Shown here piece after piece: positions 1 to 11,678 of a stretch of 26,239 nt of DNA. The DNA is from Halichondria panicea (taxonomy: Eukaryota > Porifera > Demospongiae > Suberitida > Halichondriidae). Position 1 is the stretch's first letter. Every line of letters starts with the position of its first letter. The stretch is from assembly GCF_963675165.1 (NCBI RefSeq), contig NC_087391.1:5955552-5981790 (forward strand), written 5' to 3'. A model generated the notes under the pieces. That model was not told the DNA's origin. It made no database searches and saw only the letters and a list, made by a program, of their open reading frames with translations. A program made the translations under genes and the position numbers.

Positions 1-194
1 GTCCCACAACTAGGAACGCAAGTATCACAGCAATCTACAGAATAGAGAAGAGGTAATAGCATTAGCAGCAGGGAGCTGCCACCAACCTTCATGGTGCAGA
101 GTCGGTCCGGGTGTCTATAAAATTAAAAGAGGAGGCGAATTGTCTTTACTGCAAACAAAAGGTCATATAATTATAGCAAAGATGAGGACAATTA

Positions 195-206
195 TGCGCA
201 TGCGCA
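195..206. promoter_or_regulatory. NRF1-type palindromic site TGCGCATGCGCA
   Basis: The 12 bases are a perfect TGCGCATGCGCA palindrome, which matches the known NRF1/alpha-PAL consensus YGCGCAYGCGCR. It lies about 140 bp upstream of the start codon at 344, a normal promoter distance. Occupancy by an NRF1 homologue is inference. Confidence 0.45.
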
Positions 207-240
207 CAGTAGCAGTCATGGGGTTTCCTCACATGACAAA

Positions 241-253
241 GGGTCAAAGGTTA
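241..253 (+). promoter_or_regulatory. DR1-like nuclear receptor element
   Basis: GGGTCA and AGGTTA half-sites are separated by one base. This is the DR1 arrangement used by HNF4/RXR-type receptors, with one mismatch in the second half-site. It sits about 90 bp before the start codon at 344. Function is inferred from the motif only. Confidence 0.25.
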
Positions 254-343
254 CCTCATAGAAAGTGGGCGTAGCTAGCTAGCGCTATAGCATGCATGCA
301 ATAGCTGCCAGTGACTTGACATGTATGCTATAGTAGTGGATGG

Positions 344-3300
344 ATGGATGGTGATGGCGTGCTCTTGATATGTGTGGCTGGTCTGGTTGGACTAGTGAGC
401 CTCCTCACAGCTCTCTTTCTATCACCAATATTAACACAGAGGAGCTACAAACAACTCAACACTAGGTCTAGGAGGAAACAAAAACTGAAAAGCAGAAATG
501 TGAGGGGTGTATATGTATGTCTGTATATCTGTGTCAGTGTATTGTTGCAGGCTAGTGGGGTTGTGTGCACACCACGACCTCAGCCTCAGGAGACAGTGAG
601 ACATGTCGTATCCACTGGACTACACACTCCGTGCAAGCGGTATATAAAATGTGTTAAATAATAGCCAGTGTCTGTGGATATTGTTGATGCAGATGTAGAG
701 AGGTGAATGCCAAGAAGAATTGCAGGTAAGTCAGTGGACAGAATACTGTCCCCACAACTCTCTCCCCACCTCACACAGATACAACTGCTGTGCCACTTGC
801 TGTAGAGCTGAGGATAATAGCATCTGCAGGGTTCACTGCACTGGCTACAACACTTGTTCTCAGGCTGCCACTACTGCCTACTCCCTCACCTACTCCCACT
901 TTGATATCAGGTGCATGTGTGTGCAGTCTGACTGCATGACTAACCAGGCCACTGACTCTCTAGCTATGCTCACCTTAAGCTCTGTCCACCTCAAGTCCCC
1001 TCCATTGGTCCTCAACTGGTAGGCTAGATCATAACAAACCATTATACCTCCTTCACCAGTGACCTCAGATCTCTCTCAATCTGTCCAACAATCGCCTGGA
1101 GCACTTGCCACATGACCTGGGCCGCCTCTCTGGTCTAGAAGAGCTGTTCCTACAGTATAACCGTCTCTCCCTCCTCCCAGTGAGTACAGTTGTACAGTAC
1201 AGCAGTATGTGCTATTATAGCTCACAGGAGAGTTTGTGTCTCTGCACGCGTTTGGTGGAGCTGGATGTTAAGAATAATCTACTCACCCGCTTACCAGGTA
1301 AGACACTAGGTGGGATGTATCTCTCTGAGCTACAATTAAAGTGATGCCTTGTCAAAATAGTTGCCAAAAGGCTACATGTAGAAAAATAGCTGGCTATTTG
1401 CCCTTATTTTTATTTTTCCTGTCCCCAGACTCCCTTGTACATAGTGCCTATATCTCCCCCTCTGTTTTTCCTATATAGTGCCTATATCCCCTCTGTGTGC
1501 CTATAGTGCCTCTATCCCCTCTGTGTGCCTATAGTGCCTCTATCCCCTCTGTGTGCCTATATCCCCTCTTTGTGCCTCTATCCCCTCTGTGTGCCTATAT
1601 CCCCTCTGTGTGCCTCTATCCCCTCTGTGCCTATATCCCCTCTGTGTGCCTCTATCCCCACTGTGTGCCTATATCCTTTCTGTGTGCCTCTATCCCCTCT
1701 GTGCCTATATCCCCTCTGTGTGCCTATATCCCCTCTGTGTGCCTCTATCCCCTCTGTGTGCCTCTATCCCCACTGTGTGCCTATATCCTCTCTGTGTGCT
1801 TATATCCCCTCTGTGCCCATATCCCCTCTGTGTGCCTATATAGTGCCTATATCCCCTCTGTGTGCCTATAGTGCCTATATCCCCTCTGTGTGCCTCTATC
1901 CCCTCTGTGTGCCTATATAGTGCCTATATCCCCTCTGTGTGCCTATAGTGCCTATATCCCCTCTGTGTGCCTCTATCCCCTCTGTGTGCCTATATCCCCT
2001 CTGTGTGCCTATAGTGCCTCTATCCCCTCTGTGTGCCTATAGTGCCTATATCCCCTCTGTGTGCCTATATCCCCTCTGTGTGCCTCTATCCCCTCTGTGT
2101 GCCTATATCCCCTCTGTGTGCCTATAGTACCTCTATCCCCTCTGTGTGCCTATAGTGCCTATATCCCCTCTGTGTGCCTATAGTGCCTCTATCCCCTCTG
2201 TGTGCCTATAGTGCCTATATCCCCTCTGTGTGCATGTATCCCCTCTAGATGGTGTGGGAGGATTGCGTGCATTGCTCACTCTGAACTTAACCAACAATTG
2301 TCTGAAAGCCTTACCTCGTGAGATAGGGAGCCTCATATCACTAGAGGAGCTCTGTGTGCAGTGAGTCACTGTACAACACTGTGCATGTGTGCGTACTATC
2401 CTCCCCTCCAGTGGCAACCAACTATCACACCTCCCACACTCACTGCCCCACCTCTCAAGCCTCAAGGTACGTCATGCACACACACCCACACACACAACAC
2501 GCCCACACACTGTGTAGATGCTGTATGCTGGAGAGAACCTATTGACCTCACTACCGACCCAGTTTGGACGTCTGTGTCGTTTGGAGGAGTTAGATTTGTC
2601 TGATTGTTGTCTGGTTAGTATTCCTGAGTCACTGACTAACTGCAAGCGTTTGGTTCGATTGTGGCTCTCAGGAAACAAGTAACACATGACCTGTATTAGT
2701 ATATAGTGTGTATCAGCCACTGCAGACTGACTTCCCTACCACACAATCTGGGACACTTGCAAGCACTCAAAGAACTGCATCTCAGAAACAACTCTATCAA
2801 ATATTTTCCTTCTTCTGTGGAAAGACTGAACCTCTACACGTTTACAGGTACCCCCACCCACTCCACACCCCCCACACCCCCCACACCACACCACATCACC
2901 CACTCCCACACCACTCCCACTTTGTGCAGTAGCTATACTGTGTATTTAATATGTATGCCACTTACAGCTCAGAACAACAGTCTATACTCTGAATCTGAGG
3001 CAACCACTTTCTCCAAGAAGATAGTTTGCTGTGTTCCTCCATTGTTGGAGTTGTGTCTGAGAGCTGCTGTACAGTGGGGGCCATTCCTAGAGCAAGGGAC
3101 ACTACCTCAGCATCTGTACAGTGAGACGCTCTGTTTAATGCTGGGTCCCCAAGTACTAGAGGGGCTCTGTAATTTTATATTGGTCCAAATTCTGAAAGTT
3201 TAGAAAGAGCCCATTCAGATGGTATATATGCGACCATTCCCATTAACAGGCCGAAAAAGTATTTGATTCTAAAACATCTTCTGAAAGGGCTCTCTAAGCT

Positions 3301-3481
3301 TTCAAAAAAAAAAAATGCATGTGTCCCCCCTACAGATACACTGTGTGCACCAGTGCCTTGCTCATCCTGTGAGCTCCCAACATTTGACCATCACAATACA
3401 CTAATACTGTATAAAACAGTCGGAGTGTTCTATAGACTGCCTCTCATGTATACCTACTGTTGTGTGTGCAGCTCCCACTAG
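344..3481 (+). CDS. LRR protein with N-terminal hydrophobic segment, CC-type zinc motif and LRRC28/LRRC58-like C-terminus
   Basis: Thirteen exons with consistent phases: 344-499, 551-639, 693-725, 779-910, 964-1018, 1069-1179, 1228-1297, 2249-2360, 2412-2466, 2518-2678, 2717-2847, 2968-3120, 3336-3481. They encode about 467 aa. Residues 6-30 are a hydrophobic, signal-anchor-like segment followed by a basic stretch. Residues 80-112 hold the spacing C-x2-C-x8-C-x3-CC-x2-CC-x7-C-x2-H, like the zinc motifs of plant SHI proteins and DUS1L. About ten to eleven 23-residue LRRs follow (from about 130 to 395), for example LISLNLSNNRLEHLP. The C-terminus has a VPPLLELCLRA segment, C428-x2-C431 and a YRLPLM motif before C461/C462/C464, resembling the Cys-rich tail of LRRC28/LRRC58. 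The LRR and C-terminal exons are solid. Joining exons 1-4 to them rests on splice phase and on an LRR that spans the exon 4/5 junction. Role unknown; probably protein binding. Confidence 0.75.
1441..2245 (+). repeat. Intronic minisatellite, 19-nt TATCCCCTCTGTGTGCCTA unit
   Basis: Dozens of copies of a 19-base unit, many followed by a 9-base TAGTGCCTA spacer that makes a 28-base unit, fill most of the 951-nt intron 1298-2248 of the LRR gene. The array ends exactly at the acceptor: the last unit reads TGTATCCCCTCTAG, so the repeat resembles the gene's own pyrimidine tract. Long open frames through the array are repeat artefacts, not genes. Confidence 0.9.
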
Positions 3482-3620
3482 CCACTCAGCAGCTAGCAGT
3501 GGTAAGTGGTTTAAACAGGCAATAATAATTATTTTAACCTCTGCAGATATGACCTCCCATGCAACTCTCAATCCATGAAACAATCACATTCAATTTTTGT
3601 ACACAAAATTATTATTATTA

Positions 3621-4850
3621 CTATTTCTGAGAAAATGACTCGTAAATGTTTTGTGAAAATGTCAACAATTTCTGTTCTTCTAGTACTGACTGCATGACAC
3701 CAGAAGCCTCGCCACCAAACACAATGTGGGTGTGGTCTGTTACCATGGGGATCAGTCGGGCCAACGGTAACACAGTCAAGCTGCAAGATGATACACAATA
3801 TAAATGATTTCACCTCTCACTGGAAATTAATCCTAAACTACTGTACACAGTGGGACCACAATAGTCTTCACTTGGTATACTATAGTCTGTATGCTGGTCT
3901 TAAACTGTAATAATACCTTTGAGAGGCAGAATGGTAGCTCTGAGTGAGTGCTCCTGTTAGTGTAGTGAAGGCCACCTCCAAGCATGTCTCCAACACTTCT
4001 GAGAAAGCCTGGCTGTTATATCAGGGAAGGTGTGTGTGTGTGGGTGGAGTGTGGTATGTGTGTGTGGGTGGAGTGTGGTATGTGTGTGTGGGGAGGTGGG
4101 GCTTACCTTTCTAATACATCTCTCATGGCAGCACTCAAGTCAGGATTAGTCTGTAGAGGGTGATATATATACAATGTATTAGCTAGAGAGCTGCTTACCT
4201 TAGTGACAAGACTCTCTTGAGGCAAAGCAAACTGGATCAGGAAACACCTCCTAGACCTACACAGGCACAGTGTCAGAGATGGTGGACACACCACACACAC
4301 ACACTATGATACATACCTTCCTCCCAGTGATGCAGTTGAGTGTTGCACATCTCTCAATAGTTGCTCCAAGCCCTGACATGTGACACCTTCCTTGAGAGAA
4401 TAGGGGGCCAATACTGTATCAGCAGCTCTGCACACAGCCTCACACAAACCCACAACACCTACACACCACATAAAACACACACACACACACACACAGTTTA
4501 AAGGCCTACCTTCACTGAGGAGGTGTTCCACCATGGCTAGGTAGGACTTGTGAGCATCTTCAGTTACAGTGCTCTGTATAATGATATTGAATGGTTGGGT
4601 TACACACAAGTGAGTGGGTGTACCTTGTGCAGGTCTTGAAACATGCAGCCTCCTAGTATACTCAGTTGCACACTCATAAAGGAAGCCAATAATGTACTGC
4701 TGTACACACTTGCCACAAGACGTGCAAAACCTGTCATCATGAGGAGAGGGGTAAGAATGCTTTATAAATGCTAAGCATTGTAACTCACTCAAGCTCTTGA
4801 GGTCGTCCCACAGTGCCACCTTGTTGGAGGGTCTAAATAGTGGACACACA

Positions 4851-4912
<62 letters not shown>

Positions 4913-5300
4913 GCTCACTCACTTAGTCTTGAGCTGTTGTGTGATTGCGTCTGTGTTGAGTTGTAGGGAGAGAGTGTCTGCTAGTCTCGGTGCCACACTC
5001 AACACCGCACTCACAGTCGTGGCATGATTGCTCCGACAATGCTCTAACAATCTGACACAAACAGTCAATAATAACAACACTCAATGTCCAATTACCTTGA
5101 ACTGTGTAGACTAGGTAGTGCCTCGAATGAACGCCGCTCTTCAAGTATCCTCAGTACATATCGTCCAGCCCCATACAAGCCTAAGCACAGACACACACAC
5201 ACTGGGTTTAATACAAGTGCTATATATGACAAGTGGTACCTGTGGCAGCTAGCGCCGTCAACAACAACTTATTCTTGTGCCTTCGAAGGAGCTCCACCAT
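3621..5300 (-). CDS. PEX3: Peroxisomal biogenesis factor 3 (peroxin-3)
   Basis: PEX3 is an integral peroxisomal membrane protein that recruits PEX19 loaded with membrane-protein cargo. Eleven exons in transcript order: 5300-5240, 5180-5096, 5051-4923, 4832-4789, 4730-4624, 4573-4510, 4458-4317, 4256-4199, 4150-4107, 4012-3917, 3780-3621. All phases agree and give 329 aa (human PEX3 is 373). The N-terminus MVELLRRHKNK is basic and is followed by a hydrophobic anchor (residues 12-31). The family hallmark PSNKVALWDDLKSLS at about 93-107 matches the vertebrate PSNK-W-DLK block. VQLSILGG, the EHLLSEG helix and the C-terminal LPLARLIPMV and NIYESFSQ segments are also conserved. The gene diverges from the membrane-protein gene over 84 bp and converges on the LRR gene with 139 bp between stop codons. 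Confidence 0.93.
4027..4096. repeat. 25-bp tandem repeat in a PEX3 intron
   Basis: About two and a half copies of a GTGTGTGTGGGTGGAGTGTGGTAT-like unit lie inside the PEX3 intron 4013-4106. No function is visible. Confidence 0.7.
4853..4911. repeat. (CA)n microsatellite in PEX3 intron 3
   Basis: An essentially pure CA/TG run of about 29 units lies in the PEX3 intron 4833-4922. In transcript orientation it is a TG run between the donor and the acceptor at 4833. Shorter CA runs sit in other PEX3 introns (near 4480 and 5190). Confidence 0.9.
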
Positions 5301-5384
5301 CTTAGCTTTCTAGCTAGCTTCTGCTGACTTGGCTACCTCCGCCCCCTTTATCCAGCCCCGCCCCCTTTAGCAACCAAGGAGAAG
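5301..5384. promoter_or_regulatory. 84-bp bidirectional promoter, PEX3 / membrane protein
   Basis: Only 84 bp separate the PEX3 start codon (minus strand, 5300) from the start codon of the plus-strand gene (5385). The interval holds a 12-bp direct repeat CCGCCCCCTTTA at 5339-5350 and 5358-5369, which resembles two GC boxes. A shared bidirectional core promoter is inferred from spacing and GC boxes. No TATA box is evident. Confidence 0.6.
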
Positions 5385-6392
5385 ATGTTATGTTTGCTGC
5401 TAGTGCTGTGTCTGAGCTGTAGCTGTAGCAGAGGCTCTAGTGATTGTTTCACCAGGACCCACACCGTCTGTACAGGCAACTCTACCTACAACACCATCTG
5501 TGAGTGTCAACCCTTATGCTGTGTGACTAACCATGTTACATGTCATGTACAGATGATGTGAGAGTAGAGGTGATACCTGAAGCTGACACAGAGTTCTTCC
5601 AACATGTGGCTTCTCTGACTTGCTACCATGAAGCCACTAATACCTCTTATTGTTGGGAGGAGACTACCTCTCAAAGTGTCTGTAGTGGATTGCCCTGGTG
5701 AGTATAGTAGCACACACACACACACGCACACACACATGCACACACACACACATGCACACACAGCTCTGCAGTTAACCTGTCCCTAATAAGAGAAGGAAAT
5801 TACATACCATCCGAGTTGCTAGGCAATATCCTAATGAGAGAGGACACTAGGCTGGCTCTATTATTGTCTGGATACACTCTTCAACAAGTGGCCACAGGTA
5901 CACTAGCACTATAACCCCAGCACTACACTATACTGGAGTTAGCTGTGACCAATGCCCTTATGATGTGGAGGAGTTGATCAGTGATGTGCTCCATTTTTGA
6001 AGACAAGCACGGGCTATAATTATAGCCTTTGTGTTTTAACTGTTTGTAGGAAAACTTGAGTGCCCATCACAACTTGAACTAGGATGGTCATAATTATGCA
6101 GTTCTTTGGTAGATCCACAAGATGATCAATGATTGCATATAGAAATTGGCCTGTTTTGATTGCCGTAGGATTGTACATTTCACTTTTTAAAGGATACATT
6201 TGCAGCCCTGTCTAATGATGTGTTGAGATCAATGATTTGATTGTTCATTGTTCTGCAGGAGGTGTGGTTTCGAGTGATGTACCTATTGCCTCGTGGGTGT
6301 GCCTGTGTGTGGGAGTGGTACTGGCCGGAGTCGTGCTACTCAAGCCTCTTTGGTGGGACCTCTGCCACAAACCAAAGAACATGGCGTTTTGA
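5385..6392 (+). CDS. Small secreted-type single-pass membrane protein, family not recognised
   Basis: Four exons (5385-5499, 5553-5697, 5764-5897, 6259-6392) with matching phases encode 175 aa. Residues 1 to about 15 (MLCLLLVLCLSCSCS) form a signal peptide. The ectodomain is Cys-rich with several N-glycosylation sequons (NST, NTS, NLS). A membrane segment at about 141-160 (WVCLCVGVVLAGVVLL) is followed by a short cytoplasmic tail ending KPKNMAF. This is a type I topology. I recognise no domain, so no function is given. The start is the first ATG after the bidirectional promoter and immediately opens the signal peptide. The last intron (5898-6258, 361 nt) is unusually long for this locus and shows nothing else. 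A poly(A) signal follows at 6425. Confidence 0.75.
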
Positions 6393-6424
6393 ACATTGAC
6401 AATCTTTCATGTTCTTAGAATTGC

Positions 6425-6430
6425 AATAAA
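6425..6430 (+). terminator. Poly(A) signal AATAAA
   Basis: AATAAA lies 33 bases after the stop codon of the membrane-protein gene, which implies a very short 3' UTR. The FEZ stop codon on the other strand is only 63 bp further on. Confidence 0.6.
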
Positions 6431-6492
6431 TATAATCTGCACAGATAAATTATTAAAGATAAAAAGTGTAGAACTATTATCAGTGTTTGTGG

Positions 6493-7689
6493 TTAGTCCA
6501 ATCTTTGTTTGGTGTCTTGAGGACTGCAGGAGAGATCAAAGGAGGTGGTGACATGATCAGAGGAGGTGGTGACATGCAGGAGAGAGGTGCTGGGTGACAT
6601 GCAGGATAGAGTGTTAATTGCCTTACTGTGTTCCTGTATGTAGTCAGAGGCAAGACTTGGAACTTTAGGACTGTCTTCAACAATAGCATCGAGTACTATA
6701 ATAATTACTAACACGTGTACAGTATATAGTATGGGCCTCACTGGCTGTTAGTGTTGTGAGGAGCTGGTTAGACCAGAGCAGTCCCTCAGGGCAATGGTAG
6801 GGGAGCACTGAGTGCAGATACTGTACATACAATCAGTAACATTTATACTCAGAATAGTGGGGAACAGTGTGGAAGAAGAATGAATTCACCTTTCCCTCAT
6901 CTTTGACAGCCTTCTTTACTCGTAGAGACTGTACTCGAAGCAGAGCTCCCACAAATCGATTCTTGACGTCTAGTTCTCCAGCCCAACAATCTCGTTCTTC
7001 CAAACCCTCTACTAGAGTTCTAGACAGTCGTGTGAATTTTGCTCTCATCTCCTCTGTCATGGTGCGCAGTTCCTCCACATCCAGACTAGACAAACCTGCA
7101 CACACACACGCGGGGGGTAAGAAGAGTACAGTAATTAAGGCATCCCCCGAAACAACAATAATAGCACCATTATATTAAAGTGTGTACATTGTACGGGGGT
7201 GGTCTGCAAAATTAATTGTAAATTGACAATAGATAACATAGTTCTGACCTAGTGCAGCTCTGTAATGATCGAAGGATATGTCAACTGGACTCTCTGGTTT
7301 AGCAGGTTTGAAGAGGGTGGGTAGTATCTGGCAGCGGGACTCGGATGACCAGTCAAATCCCTCGCAGTCCGAGGGAAGGTCCAGTGGTGGACGACGTTCA
7401 TCAATGGGACCATGAGAGGTTAACAGAGGTAGTGCGGGATGTAGGGCAGAGCCTACCAACACAGACCAGGACCTGAGGACATGTGTAACAAGCTGTGAGT
7501 GCATGTATACACTTACTTTGGGTCCACACACATGCAGCTTTCCTCTGAGGGAGGAGGGGAAGGCTGCACTAGTGAGAAGCATGTCTCCAGAAGTGATCGC
7601 TGTGTAGCGCCAGTGAAGCGCGTCCATTCGCTATGAGTAGGAGCAGAGAAAGCGGACCAACCATCACCACTGTCTTCCTTCATGGCCAT
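6493..7689 (-). CDS. FEZ: FEZ-family protein (fasciculation and elongation protein zeta)
   Basis: FEZ proteins are kinesin-1 cargo adaptors with a conserved coiled coil. Five exons in transcript order: 7689-7517, 7472-7249, 7095-6890, 6820-6742, 6695-6493, phases consistent, 294 aa (vertebrate FEZ1 is about 390). Residues about 136-201 form the coiled coil; its block DVKNRFVGALLRVQ corresponds to the family's EVKNSFI-LIEVQ motif. The next exon starts YLHSVLPY, like YL-TVIPY in FEZ. The last exon carries EDSPKVPSLASDYI, matching the family's KEDSEKVPSLLTDYI. After this block vertebrate proteins end within a few residues, but here a tail of about 45 residues follows, including a short internal duplication (HVTTSSDHVTTSFD). 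The long acidic vertebrate N-terminus is shortened. ATG 7689 was chosen; an in-frame ATG at 7725 is an alternative. Confidence 0.88.
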
Positions 7690-7760
7690 TAGTACGGTAA
7701 AGATCCTCACAGCAGAGTTGAACAAAATAATCTGTCGAATGCCCTATACCAAATCTCACT
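7690..7760. promoter_or_regulatory. 71-bp bidirectional promoter, FEZ / Ser-rich protein
   Basis: The two start codons are 71 bp apart in divergent orientation (35 bp if FEZ starts at 7725). No GC box or TATA box is obvious. Shared promoter function is inferred from the spacing. Confidence 0.5.
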
Positions 7761-8005
7761 ATGTCAGCGCCTGTGGAGAGAAGCGGCCGCGATGCTCCTT
7801 CCAAAGAGCGCTCTGAGGGATTCAAGGAGAAAACTAGGGACAAGAGAAAGCCTTTAAAACACCATGAGAGTATGTTAGTACAGTGGTAGGCATGATGGAT
7901 CTTGCCCTTTGTATTTGTGTGTGTGTGTGTAGGAGGGAGATCTCCTGTGAAGAGATCTCGTTATTCCTCATCATCATCATCGTCCTCGTCCTCGTCCTCG
8001 TCCTC

Positions 8006-8036
<31 letters not shown>

Positions 8037-8545
8037 TCAGGTGGTCACTATATAATCTGTTACTATGTAAACTGTTATTGATTGGTTGTACAGAGGACGA
8101 TCATCGCCATCGCCACAAGCGTAAGAAGGTGAGGTAATGAGACGTGTATAGACTCTGTGTTTACAGTATCTGGCCCTTTGAGGGGCACACACCACACACC
8201 ACACACGGCCATGAGGTATCTATAGAGCAAGACAAAGAAACGTAGAATCAGTAAAGACAAGAGCCCTGTTCAACTCTCCAAGGTAAGCCTGTCAATACAC
8301 ATGCTCATATTAATAATTTTATAATTTATGTGTACAGGACAAGCGTCGCAGTGCAGTGTCTGGGAAGGTCATTAAAATGAAGGTCAAGAAATCCTCCAGA
8401 GACAAAGAAGTGAGTCACTTATAATGATGATTATACAGCATATTCATTTTATAGTGATAATTATGTTCATATCCTCCACCTATATATATAGCGGGAAAAG
8501 AATCGCAAGCAACTACTGGAGTTTCTGAATGCTTCTACAAACTGA
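7761..8545 (+). CDS. Small Ser-, Lys- and Arg-rich protein, probably nuclear
   Basis: Six exons (7761-7869, 7933-8040, 8094-8128, 8226-8282, 8338-8409, 8492-8545) with matching phases encode 144 aa. The N-terminal third is highly charged (KERSEGFKEKTRDKRK). Exon 2 encodes RGRSPVKRSRY and then an uninterrupted run of more than 20 serines written with both TCN and AGC codons, so the tract was built from two different trinucleotide expansions. His/Lys/Arg-rich segments (DDHRHRHKRKK) follow. The C-terminus REKNRKQLLEFLNAS looks like a short amphipathic helix. Composition suggests an SR-like nuclear or spliceosome-associated protein, but I cannot name the family. The acceptor of exon 2 could also be three bases downstream. 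Confidence 0.7.
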
Positions 8546-8566
8546 CAATTTAATTACTGTTGTTGA

Positions 8567-8572
8567 TTTATT
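8567..8572 (-). terminator. Poly(A) signal for AP5M1 (minus strand)
   Basis: TTTATT on the plus strand is AATAAA on the minus strand, 75 bases past the AP5M1 stop codon. It lies inside the 3' UTR of the convergent Ser-rich gene, so the two transcripts should overlap. Confidence 0.5.
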
Positions 8573-8619
8573 ATTCTGCAAACATAATTTTTGTTGTAAT
8601 GTTCAATATTGTTCACACG

Positions 8620-8625
8620 AATAAA
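8620..8625 (+). terminator. Poly(A) signal for the Ser-rich gene (plus strand)
   Basis: AATAAA lies 75 bases after the stop codon at 8545 and only 22 bp before the AP5M1 stop codon on the opposite strand. Confidence 0.55.
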
Positions 8626-8646
8626 ACTACAACACTAATCGAATAG

Positions 8647-10747
<2,101 letters not shown>

Positions 10748-11478
10748 CTAGGAGAGAGGGGCCATTAGACAATGCATAGCTAACACACGCACACACTCCA
10801 ACCAGGGCTCTAGGAGAGAGGGGCCATTAGACAATGCATAGCTAACACGCGCACACACTCCAACCAGGACTCTAGGAGAGAGGGGCCATTAGACAATGCA
10901 TAGCTAACACGCACACACACTCTAACCAGGACTCTAGGAGAGAGGGGCCATTAGACAATGCATAGCTAACACACACACACACTCCAACCAGGACTCTAGG
11001 AGAGAGGGGCCATTAGACAATGCATAGCTAACACGCACACACACTCCAACCAGGACTCTAGGAGAGAGGGGCCATTAGACAATGCATAGCTAACACGCAC
11101 ACACACTCCAACCAGGACTCTAGGAGAGAGGGGCCATTAGACAATGCATAGCTAACACGCACCCACACTCCAACCAGGACTCTAGGAGAGAGGGGCCATT
11201 AGACAATACATAGCTAACACACGCACACACTCCAACCAGGACTCTAGGAGAGAGGGGCCATTAGACAATGCATAGCTAACACGCACACACACTCCAACCA
11301 GGACTCTAGGAGAGAGGGGCCATTAGACAATGCATAGCTAACACGCGCACACACTCCAACCAGGACTCTAGGAGAGAGGGGCCATTAGACAATGCATAGC
11401 TAACACGCGCACACACTCCAACCAGGACTCTAGGAGAGAGGGGCCATTAGACAATGCATAGCTAACACGCGCACACAC
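10748..11478. repeat. 62-bp tandem array carrying copies of an AP5M1 3' splice site
   Basis: About 12 near-identical 62-bp units run from the start of the first visible AP5M1 exon into the assembly gap, so true copy number is unknown. In transcript orientation a unit contains a branch-point-like GTCTAATGG, the pyrimidine tract CCCCTCTCTCCTAG, the exon-like AGTCCTGGTTGGAGTGTG and a short TG/CG run. The genuine acceptor at 10748 belongs to the last unit. Units differ at a few positions (AGC or AGT after the acceptor; GCGC or GCAC). Confidence 0.93.
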
Positions 11479-11678
11479 NNNNNNNNNNNNNNNNNNNNNN
11501 NNNNNNNNNNNNNNNNNNNNNNNNNNNNNNNNNNNNNNNNNNNNNNNNNNNNNNNNNNNNNNNNNNNNNNNNNNNNNNNNNNNNNNNNNNNNNNNNNNNN
11601 NNNNNNNNNNNNNNNNNNNNNNNNNNNNNNNNNNNNNNNNNNNNNNNNNNNNNNNNNNNNNNNNNNNNNNNNNNNNNN
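11479..11678. other. Assembly gap, 200 N
   Basis: Exactly 200 undetermined bases, which suggests a default gap size. The left flank is still inside the 62-bp array; the right flank is unrelated. The N-terminal AP5M1 exons (roughly 200 residues by comparison with the human protein) should lie here or beyond, but I see none to the right. Confidence 0.97.

Larger units (their letters stand above)
1..343. other. Upstream region of the LRR gene
   Basis: No coding exon is recognised here. The stretch looks like the promoter and 5' leader of the plus-strand gene that starts at 344. It holds an NRF1-type palindrome at 195-206, a nuclear-receptor-like direct repeat at 241-253 and a run of overlapping ATGGATGG repeats just before the chosen start codon. 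Confidence 0.5.

Noticed and set aside
955-1022. The open frame ending LVLNW at 1022 as the true end of a small Cys-rich protein
   Set aside because: A GT donor at 911 and an acceptor at 961-963 join the Cys-rich exon in phase to LRR-coding sequence; reading through gives no recognisable domain and crosses both sites.
1497-2127. Several overlapping open frames rich in Pro, Leu, Cys and Tyr
   Set aside because: They only read through the 19-nt minisatellite in an intron of the LRR gene.
3841-3910. An alternative PEX3 exon after TTTAAG (minus strand)
   Set aside because: It reaches a stop within a few codons, whereas the exon at 3780-3621 continues in phase and encodes the conserved PEX3 C-terminus.
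6833-7178. Plus-strand open frames opposite the FEZ coiled-coil exon
   Set aside because: Antisense shadow of a conserved minus-strand exon with matching splice phases.
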